From: Nitrosopumilales archaeon
GTDB lineage: Archaea; Thermoproteota; Nitrososphaeria; Nitrososphaerales; Nitrosopumilaceae
Assembly (NCBI GenBank): GCA_016838795.1
Contig: JAEHKQ010000287.1
Coordinates: forward strand, 1 to 8,144
Direction of reading: 5' to 3'
Length of the DNA: 8,144 nucleotides
Part shown: piece after piece, positions 4,848-8,144 of the stretch
Position numbering within the stretch: the first letter of the stretch is position 1
Layout of the letters: every line of letters starts with the position of its first letter
Notes under the pieces: model-generated
Told to the model about the DNA's origin: nothing
The model's database searches: none
The model's input: the letters and a program-made list of their open reading frames with translations, nothing else
Position numbers and translations under genes: made by a program

Positions 4848-5690
4848 ATGAAGATTTACCTTCTTACAATTCTGATGATTTTGCTTTTACTATTAGTAAA
4901 TACTGAACTGGTTTTTGCACAATTAGAAAGAGATGGATGGCAAAAAGGTATTGAAGCAACCCCAGAACTAATTCTAGAACAAACTCTAGAACTAATTCCA
5001 GAACCTGCTCCAGAACCCACTCCAGAACCTGAGCCAGAATTAATTCCAGAACCCACTCCAGAACCTGAGCCAGAATTAATTCCAGAACCTATTCCAGAAC
5101 CTATTCCAGAACCTATTCCAGAACCTACTCCAGAACCTGAGCCAGAACCTACTCCAGAACCTATTCCAGAACCTACTCCAGAACCTGAGCCAGAACTAGT
5201 TATGGAGCAACTAAAATGTGGTCGTGGAACTGAACCTGTTGATGGAGTATGTGTACCAATAACATGTCCTGATGGCTTTTCACTCAAAGATGGTTTATGT
5301 GTTCAAGACAGTGGTAATGGTGGTGGTTGTCTTATTGCTACAGCAACATATGGTTCCGAATTAGCTCCTCAAGTCCAACAACTTAGGGAAATTAGAGATA
5401 ATTCCCTCTTACAAACTGAATCAGGATCTGCATTTATGAAATCATTCAACAAATTCTATTACTTATTTAGCCCTACTATTGCAGATTTAGAACGTGAAAA
5501 TCCTTTATTTAGAGAGGCTGTGAAATTAACTATCACACCTATGTTATCTTCATTATCTCTCCTAAACTATGTAGATATGAACTCAGAATCTGAAGTTCTT
5601 CGTTATGGAATTAGTCTGATTCTGTTGAATGTTGGAATGTATTTTGTACTTCCAGCCATTGTAATTCATAAAGTTAGAAAGTTTGTTTAA
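4848..5690 (+). CDS. Surface-type protein with Pro-Glu repeat stalk, CFI-box and C-terminal membrane helix
   Basis: The 280-residue protein, counted from ATG 4848 (a GTG lies just upstream at 4845), has four parts. Residues 1-24 form a signal peptide (MKIYLLTILMILLLLLVNTE then LVFAQ). Residues about 40-118 form a low-complexity stalk of PEP/TPEP/IPEP units. A small cysteine-containing segment at 124-151 (CGRGTEPVDGVCVPITCPDG, then CVQD) resembles an EGF-like or disulphide-bonded module with Cys 124, 135, 140 and 151. The CFI-box, GGGCLIATATYGSELAPQVQ (158-177), is followed by LREIRDN, the signature of the CFI-box C-terminal domain of exported archaeal and bacterial proteins. A hydrophobic segment (about 254-274) and a basic tail (HKVRKFV) end the protein. 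It is predicted to be exported and anchored by its C-terminus, with the stalk lifting or spacing the domain. The function is unknown. It is bracketed by two copies of repeat R1. Confidence 0.85.
   Translation: MKIYLLTILMILLLLLVNTELVFAQLERDGWQKGIEATPELILEQTLELIPEPAPEPTPEPEPELIPEPTPEPEPELIPEPIPEPIPEPIPEPTPEPEPEPTPEPIPEPTPEPEPELVMEQLKCGRGTEPVDGVCVPITCPDGFSLKDGLCVQDSGNGGGCLIATATYGSELAPQVQQLREIRDNSLLQTESGSAFMKSFNKFYYLFSPTIADLERENPLFREAVKLTITPMLSSLSLLNYVDMNSESEVLRYGISLILLNVGMYFVLPAIVIHKVRKFV
5010..5081 (+). repeat. Perfect 36-bp tandem duplication in the Pro-Glu stalk
   Basis: Two adjacent identical 36-bp units (5010-5045 and 5046-5081) each encode PEPTPEPEPELI. They lie within a longer array (about 4990-5201) of 12-bp units beginning CCAGAACCT. 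The near-identity at the DNA level, not only the protein level, points to recent expansion by slippage or unequal recombination, so length may vary between strains. Confidence 0.9.
5082..5201 (+). repeat. 12-bp minisatellite coding for PEPI/PEPT/PEPE units
   Basis: Ten successive 12-bp units of the form CCAGAACCTNNN, the last variable codon being ATT, ACT or GAG (the tenth unit reads CCAGAACTAGTT), encode alternating Pro-Glu-Pro-Ile, -Thr and -Glu. All units stay in frame. The reverse strand of this array gives a Gly-Ser-rich open frame that is only a by-product. Confidence 0.88.
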
Positions 5691-5716
5691 TCCTGAAAAT
5701 TCTTAATTCTTAGTTT
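5687..5716 (+). repeat. 30-bp direct repeat R1, copy 2
   Basis: Exact copy of 4777-4806, 910 bp downstream. Its first bases overlap the TAA stop (5688-5690) of the CFI-box gene, and it ends 35 nt before the ATG (5752) of the zinc-ribbon gene, much like the spacing of copy 1 to the CFI-box start. Confidence 0.9.
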
Positions 5717-5723
5717 TGTATAG

Positions 5724-5732
5724 TTTGTATAT
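5724..5732 (+). promoter_or_regulatory. TATA-like box of the 47-aa zinc-ribbon gene
   Basis: TTTGTATAT is centred about 24 nt upstream of ATG 5752, fitting a leaderless transcript that starts at that codon. If the upstream ATG 5731 were used, the TATA-like part would have to lie in repeat R1 (CTTAATTCTTA, 5702-5712). Confidence 0.5.
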
Positions 5733-5751
5733 GCGTTACAAAGTAGGGGAT

Positions 5752-5895
5752 ATGGCTCAAGCAAAAAAATGTCCTAATCCTGAATGTGATGCTGAACCAG
5801 CAACAGGACGTGTAGCAGAGCCTGTGGGTGATAATTGGTTTTTTAACTGTCGTCAATGTGGTTTTGGGATAAAAGTTGATCAGCAACCAGATTAA
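5752..5895 (+). CDS. Small zinc-ribbon protein (47 aa)
   Basis: This reads MAQAKKCPNPEC, a spacer with GRVAEPVGDNWFFN, then CRQCGFGIKVDQQPD. Cys 7, 12, 33 and 36 (C-x4-C ... C-x2-C) form a single zinc ribbon, and the protein consists of little else. Such mini zinc ribbons are frequent in Thaumarchaeota; partners (nucleic acid, polymerase or other proteins) are unknown. I prefer ATG 5752 because a TATA-like box sits about 24 nt before it; ATG 5731 would give 54 residues. It is flanked by repeat R1 on the left and R2 on the right, so it is the spacer gene between the two repeat pairs. Confidence 0.8.
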   Translation: MAQAKKCPNPECDAEPATGRVAEPVGDNWFFNCRQCGFGIKVDQQPD

Positions 5896-5901
5896 TCCTT
5901 A

Positions 5902-5929
5902 ATTAACATTTGATACGAACTGTGAATGA
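5902..5929 (+). repeat. 28-bp direct repeat R2, copy 1
   Basis: Matches 6692-6719 at 27 of 28 positions; the core ATTAACATTTGATACGAAC is unchanged and the difference is G at 5924 versus T at 6714. It begins 7 nt after the zinc-ribbon stop. Its left arm ATTAACATTT also forms a 10-bp inverted repeat with AAATGTTAAT at 5941-5950. Confidence 0.88.
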
Positions 5930-5950
5930 CAATTGTAGTGAAATGTTAAT
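5902..5950. terminator. Inverted repeat in a convergent intergenic gap
   Basis: ATTAACATTT (5902-5911) and AAATGTTAAT (5941-5950) are perfect 10-bp inverted arms with a 29-nt spacer, filling most of the 64-nt gap between the plus-strand zinc-ribbon stop and the minus-strand stop at 5960. This is suited to a bidirectional transcript end or a protein-binding dyad. There is no strong T-run beside it, so the role is uncertain. Confidence 0.4.
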
Positions 5951-5959
5951 GAGATTTAT

Positions 5960-6268
5960 TTAATCGACTTTATTTTCTAAACTTTGATAAGGTTTGATTT
6001 TGTTTTTCATATAAGGAAGTAGTTTTCTTAAATCTACTATAGCATTATTAATTTTATTTCTATAGTATTCATTAAGTTTAGAGCCTATTCTTTGCTCATA
6101 CTCAGGAATTTCTAGAAAAAGTTTGTTAACCTTATCCATCAGTTCGTATGCTTCTTTAGCAGGATCTGAATAATTGTTCCAATTCCAAGTAAGTGTTGCA
6201 ATTTCTCCAGATAATTCAGAGGCTTTTATAACTTTGAGTAGACCCTCTTCATCAAAATTTTCTGTCAT
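5960..6268 (-). CDS. Unrecognised small helical acidic protein
   Basis: From ATG 6268 the product has 102 residues; ATG 6280 would add MEFT. I recognise no family. The sequence is rich in predicted helix: FDEEGLLKVIKASELSGEIA, then YELMDKVNKLFLEIPEYEQR, then INNAIVDLRKLLPYMKNKIK. It has no cysteines, signal peptide or membrane segment, so it is probably a small soluble helical bundle. The start is ambiguous: CTTAAAAACC (6291-6300, minus strand) suits 6268, while GTATACA (6305-6311) suits 6280. The gene lies between the two R2 copies together with the next unknown gene, on the same strand, but each appears to have its own promoter. Confidence 0.65.
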   Translation of the reverse strand: MTENFDEEGLLKVIKASELSGEIATLTWNWNNYSDPAKEAYELMDKVNKLFLEIPEYEQRIGSKLNEYYRNKINNAIVDLRKLLPYMKNKIKPYQSLENKVD

Positions 6269-6290
6269 AGTAAATTCCATATTTGGGAAC

Positions 6291-6311
6291 GGTTTTTAAG
6301 TATTTGTATAC
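6291..6311 (-). promoter_or_regulatory. Two candidate TATA boxes for the unknown gene ending at 5960
   Basis: On the minus strand, GTATACA (6311-6305) and CTTAAAAACC (6300-6291) lie about 28 nt upstream of the alternative ATGs 6280 and 6268, respectively. Either fits a leaderless transcript. Confidence 0.45.
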
Positions 6312-6364
6312 ATTCGGCAAGAGCAGCACATGTGGTTATCAAAAGAACATCTCCAAGAACACCA

Positions 6365-6565
6365 TCACTTTTTGAAAGTTCTAAAGTATATCATCTTGAA
6401 AATTTCGGATACGCTAGGAGATGATCCCTTTAAACGAGCTTCTTCAATTCTTGAATAAACATAAAAAAGAACTTCATAATCAAGATTCATATCTAGAATT
6501 ATTTGTGGATCAGCTCCGCATTCAGAAATCCTGTCCAAAATTTTATTTACTGAAACTTGGTTCAT
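6365..6565 (-). CDS. Unrecognised small protein (66 aa)
   Basis: The product starts MNQVSVNKILDRISECGADP and ends VSEIFKMIYFRTFKK. It has alternating helical segments and no membrane or metal motif; a single Cys is present. I chose ATG 6565 over the in-frame TTG at 6577, because AATATAC (6595-6589, minus strand) is centred about 27 nt upstream of 6565. The frame on the opposite strand starting at 6330 (a 42-residue shadow) is less convincing. Together with the gene ending at 5960, it forms the content of the segment bracketed by R2. The function is unknown; small size and AT-rich sequence leave some doubt that it is translated. Confidence 0.55.
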   Translation of the reverse strand: MNQVSVNKILDRISECGADPQIILDMNLDYEVLFYVYSRIEEARLKGSSPSVSEIFKMIYFRTFKK

Positions 6566-6587
6566 TATTTGCCCCAATTTTACTTAG

Positions 6588-6596
6588 TGTATATTG
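6588..6596 (-). promoter_or_regulatory. TATA-like box of the 66-aa gene
   Basis: On the minus strand CAATATACA sits about 27 nt upstream of ATG 6565, which supports a leaderless start there. Confidence 0.5.
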
Positions 6597-6691
6597 AATT
6601 ATATTAGAAAAATGGAAATTTTAAGTCAATTTAAGTTCCAAATTGGTCATTTGAATTACTTTTGTAACAAGAAAGTCATAATTCGAGTTTG

Positions 6692-6719
6692 ATTAACATT
6701 TGATACGAACTGTTAATGA
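6692..6719 (+). repeat. 28-bp direct repeat R2, copy 2, with perfect dyad arms
   Basis: This copy has perfect 7-bp inverted arms ATTAACA (6692-6698) and TGTTAAT (6711-6717) around a 12-nt core, TTTGATACGAAC. It lies 42 nt beyond the reductase stop codon and about 127 nt upstream of ATG 6565. Dyad symmetry suggests binding by a dimeric protein or a role at a transcript end. Confidence 0.88.
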
Positions 6720-6760
6720 ATAATCTAGATACAAAACCTATGGTGATAGTTCCTTTTTAG

Positions 6761-7771
6761 CTAAGCTTTGGCGACCTTCATCAAGTCTCTCATGTGAACT
6801 TCCATTCCGAAACGATCCTCATTCCTTTTCATGTATCTAAAAATTGAGAAAAGAGCTGGGAACTGTTTCATTACACTGAATTCACCCTTCATCTTACTTC
6901 GAATAAAATTGAACACCTTTTGGTAGACTTCAAAATATTTCAAAACCTCCTTTCGATATCTTTCCTTGTCGTTGATGTTTTTTACAAAAATATCTGCACA
7001 TACCATACTGGGAATGATCCCTTCTCCCAAAAGCGGAAACACTGTTCCTATTGATTCACCTACGCCAATCACCTTTCCATGATAGAACGGGTCACATCTG
7101 TCTGGCGTAGCCAATCTGAGAGGTCTTCCTACCGTTTTTGTAACTTTGCCTCCATATTTTTTGAAAAACTTGTCGGTCTCTACAACGTGTTGCTTGTGAT
7201 AATCTCCAGCACCAATGTGGGCGGTTTTTTCACCTAGTGGAAAATACCAGAGATATCCAGTCATTCCAGGGAATGGCCTTACGTAAAAGTCATCAAAGGG
7301 AACCTTGTCTTCGTATTCTATTTTGTATTGGTATGTTGGTAAGTAGAAATCCCTTTCAGGTCTTGGTAGATATGTTCTGTAGAATCCTGTTGCATCTATA
7401 ATCATGTCAAAATCTGCTTCCAGCTCTTCCAGCTTTGGTGCTACTCCATAGTGCACCTTGCAGCCTTTGGACATTTCATGAATCAGTCCAATCTTGTCAT
7501 ATGTGCATAATCCCTTTAGCTTGATGTCGAACTGCTCCCTGCCGCTCATGTCGATGCGGAGGTTTTTTCCGTCATGGATTATAAAATCTTGGAAATTGAT
7601 GTTTGCCTTATCACAAAGCTCGGACATTGTGTTTTTAGAGGCACCCCACGCGCAGATAGAGTCATGCTTTTCTTCGGTCATTCGTTCGAAACCGATGACC
7701 TCGTGCCCGTCCTTTAGTCTGGATAATAAGTATCCGCCAGCAACACCCACTCCACAAATAGCTATTTTCAA
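6761..7771 (-). CDS. Geranylgeranyl reductase family flavoprotein (short form)
   Basis: The 336-residue FAD-dependent oxidoreductase belongs to the geranylgeranyl reductase superfamily. Seen: the N-terminal dinucleotide fold with GVGVAG (7-12) and the acidic residue in GFER at 29; DATGFYRTYLP (126-136), the second FAD-fold motif; YLWYFPLGEKTAHIGAG (173-189), which matches the family's catalytic-pocket signature YxWxFP-x8-GxG; and VIGVGESIGTVFPLLGEGII (235-254), the flavin-binding segment with PxxGEG. The C-terminal part is helical and basic. Family members saturate isoprenoid chains, such as those of archaeal membrane lipids or of menaquinone, using reduced ferredoxin or other donors. At 336 residues it is shorter than typical enzymes (about 390-450), so the exact substrate is unclear. 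The start is TTG at 7771: a TAG lies 9 nt upstream in frame, and the dinucleotide motif begins at residue 4. Confidence 0.88.
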   Translation of the reverse strand: MKIAICGVGVAGGYLLSRLKDGHEVIGFERMTEEKHDSICAWGASKNTMSELCDKANINFQDFIIHDGKNLRIDMSGREQFDIKLKGLCTYDKIGLIHEMSKGCKVHYGVAPKLEELEADFDMIIDATGFYRTYLPRPERDFYLPTYQYKIEYEDKVPFDDFYVRPFPGMTGYLWYFPLGEKTAHIGAGDYHKQHVVETDKFFKKYGGKVTKTVGRPLRLATPDRCDPFYHGKVIGVGESIGTVFPLLGEGIIPSMVCADIFVKNINDKERYRKEVLKYFEVYQKVFNFIRSKMKGEFSVMKQFPALFSIFRYMKRNEDRFGMEVHMRDLMKVAKA

Positions 7772-7794
7772 CTTGAGCTAAACTCGATTTTGAC

Positions 7795-7805
7795 CTAATA
7801 AATAC
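7795..7805 (-). promoter_or_regulatory. TATA-like box of the reductase-like gene
   Basis: On the minus strand GTATTTATTAG is centred about 29 nt upstream of the TTG start at 7771, consistent with a leaderless or nearly leaderless transcript; no Shine-Dalgarno site is visible. Confidence 0.55.
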
Positions 7806-7851
7806 ACTATTTCAATTCTGAAATGCACTAAATTGTTCTTTATTTGTAGTT

Positions 7852-7977
7852 TTAATTATCCCAATCAACATCTATTGGTAGTCCACGATGGCCATTTGGA
7901 CAACTTCGATGAAACATTGGGTTCCAAACTACTCCACATTTATTGCAAGATTTAAGCTGACTCTTTTTTACAGGCAT
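7852..7977 (-). CDS. Tiny zinc-ribbon protein (41 aa)
   Basis: The reading is MPVKKSQLKSCNKCGVVWNP followed by MFHRSCPNGHRGLPIDVDWD and N. A C-x2-C pair at residues 11 and 14 and a CPNGH motif (Cys 26, His 30) would bind one zinc ion. The basic N-terminus and acidic C-terminus are distinct. The metal motif with the exact fit between ATG 7977 and TAA 7852 argues it is real despite its length. It lies 80 nt upstream of the reductase-like gene on the same strand, so the two could be linked, but the reductase has its own TATA-like box. The role is unknown. Confidence 0.75.
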   Translation of the reverse strand: MPVKKSQLKSCNKCGVVWNPMFHRSCPNGHRGLPIDVDWDN

Positions 7978-8021
7978 TCTATTCTATTTTTATGCGTTTA
8001 ACTAATTTATTTTTTTACTAA

Positions 8022-8144
8022 TCATTCCAGCTTTTTTCTCAGAAATCGTAAAGCTATGTACACAAAGCAAAAGCTTCGCAGAATTGAAGTATATTTGTCT
8101 AGAATTGCCCAATAAATAGAATTTCGAGGATCCGATTTATCTAA
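8022..8144 (-). CDS. Possible C-terminal end of a gene leaving the window
   Basis: A frame is open from the window edge to TGA (8024-8022), 40 codons, reading LDKSDPRNSIYWAILDKYTS then ILRSFCFVYIALRFLRKKLE. The end resembles a hydrophobic helix with a basic tail. Because 40 open codons can occur by chance in AT-rich DNA and no motif is recognised, this is only a candidate. A competing 19-residue plus-strand frame (ATG 8056) is weaker. Confidence 0.25.
   Translation of the reverse strand, partial: LDKSDPRNSIYWAILDKYTSILRSFCFVYIALRFLRKKLE

Larger units (their letters stand above)
6578..6760. other. 183-nt AT-rich intergenic region holding repeat R2 copy 2
   Basis: This region lies between the 66-aa gene and the 3' end of the reductase-like gene, both on the minus strand. 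It contains the TATA-like box at 6588-6596 and the R2 repeat at 6692-6719. Apart from a 26-codon plus-strand open frame at 6612-6692 without support, no gene is seen. Nothing else was recognised. Confidence 0.5.

Noticed and set aside
4856..5287. 143-codon minus-strand frame rich in Gly-Ser-Gly-Val
   Set aside because: It is the complement of the Pro-Glu repeat of the CFI-box gene; its regularity comes from the 12-bp units, and it lacks a start signal.
6330..6458. 42-codon plus-strand frame starting MWLSKEHLQEHHHF
   Set aside because: Mostly antisense to the 66-aa gene, which has a better placed TATA-like box; the His-rich start is not a known motif.
6612..6692. 26-codon plus-strand open frame (MEILSQFKFQIGHLNYF...)
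   Set aside because: Too short, no motif, no suitably placed promoter, and it ends on repeat R2.
4777..6719. CRISPR-like array from the repeated 28- and 30-bp elements
   Set aside because: Only two copies of each exist, their spacings are 790-910 bp and filled with genes, and no cas gene is visible.
4777..6719. Insertion sequence or transposon
   Set aside because: No transposase or integrase motif in any frame, and the repeats are direct and not terminal inverted repeats of one element. A cassette or scar remains possible but is not called as a mobile element.
7494..7781. 95-codon plus-strand frame antisense to the reductase-like gene
   Set aside because: It overlaps well-conserved flavin-binding motifs on the other strand and shows no domain.
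8029..8055. Hairpin AGCTTT...AAAGCT as a riboswitch or terminator
   Set aside because: A 6-bp stem with a 15-nt loop in AT-rich DNA is easily found by chance, and it overlaps the candidate gene end; no further support.

Overview
The window reads as chromosomal DNA of a low-GC mesophilic archaeon, most likely an ammonia-oxidising thaumarchaeote (Nitrososphaerota) of the Nitrosopumilus type. The reasons are the archaeal order rpoA2 - rpl30e - nusA - rps12 - rps7, a split RNA polymerase largest subunit (A''), an archaeal/eukaryotic-type S12, an intron-bearing archaeal tRNA-Gln, TATA-like boxes about 24-29 nt upstream of many start codons (leaderless genes), a geranylgeranyl-reductase-family enzyme, and a CFI-box C-terminal surface-type protein. 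The genus is inferred from sequence character only.

Left half (1-3563, + strand): an information-processing cluster. It opens with the C-terminal end of RNA polymerase A'', then a secreted TPR-repeat protein with its own promoter, then ribosomal protein L30e, the two-KH-domain protein NusA, and ribosomal proteins S12 and S7. The TPR gene breaks an otherwise compact housekeeping operon. rps12 and rps7 are packed within 4 nt of the preceding genes. L30e, NusA and S7 have Shine-Dalgarno-like sites, whereas the flanking accessory genes look leaderless.

Middle (3571-4764): a tRNA-Gln(CUG) gene on the - strand that appears to carry two tiny introns, one at the canonical 37/38 site and one in the D-loop. 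It is followed by a small basic, possibly winged-helix protein (- strand) and, divergently, a YkgJ-type cysteine-cluster protein that starts with UUG. The last two share a 35-bp promoter gap.

Right half (4765-8144): accessory territory of small genes. It holds a surface-type protein with a Pro-Glu repeat stalk, a CFI-box and a C-terminal membrane helix; a 47-aa zinc ribbon; two unrecognised helical proteins (- strand); a short geranylgeranyl-reductase-like flavoenzyme (- strand, UUG start); a 41-aa zinc ribbon (- strand); and a possible gene end leaving the window.

The most unusual structure is a pair of repeat families in this right half. A perfect 30-bp direct repeat brackets the CFI-box gene (4777-4806 and 5687-5716). 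A 28-bp direct repeat with internal dyad symmetry (5902-5929 and 6692-6719, one mismatch) brackets the two unknown - strand genes. The repeats are intergenic, contain no transposase and are not CRISPR-like. They could be shared operators or terminators, or the scars of cassette insertion. No complete new defence or metabolic system can be supported from this window alone.
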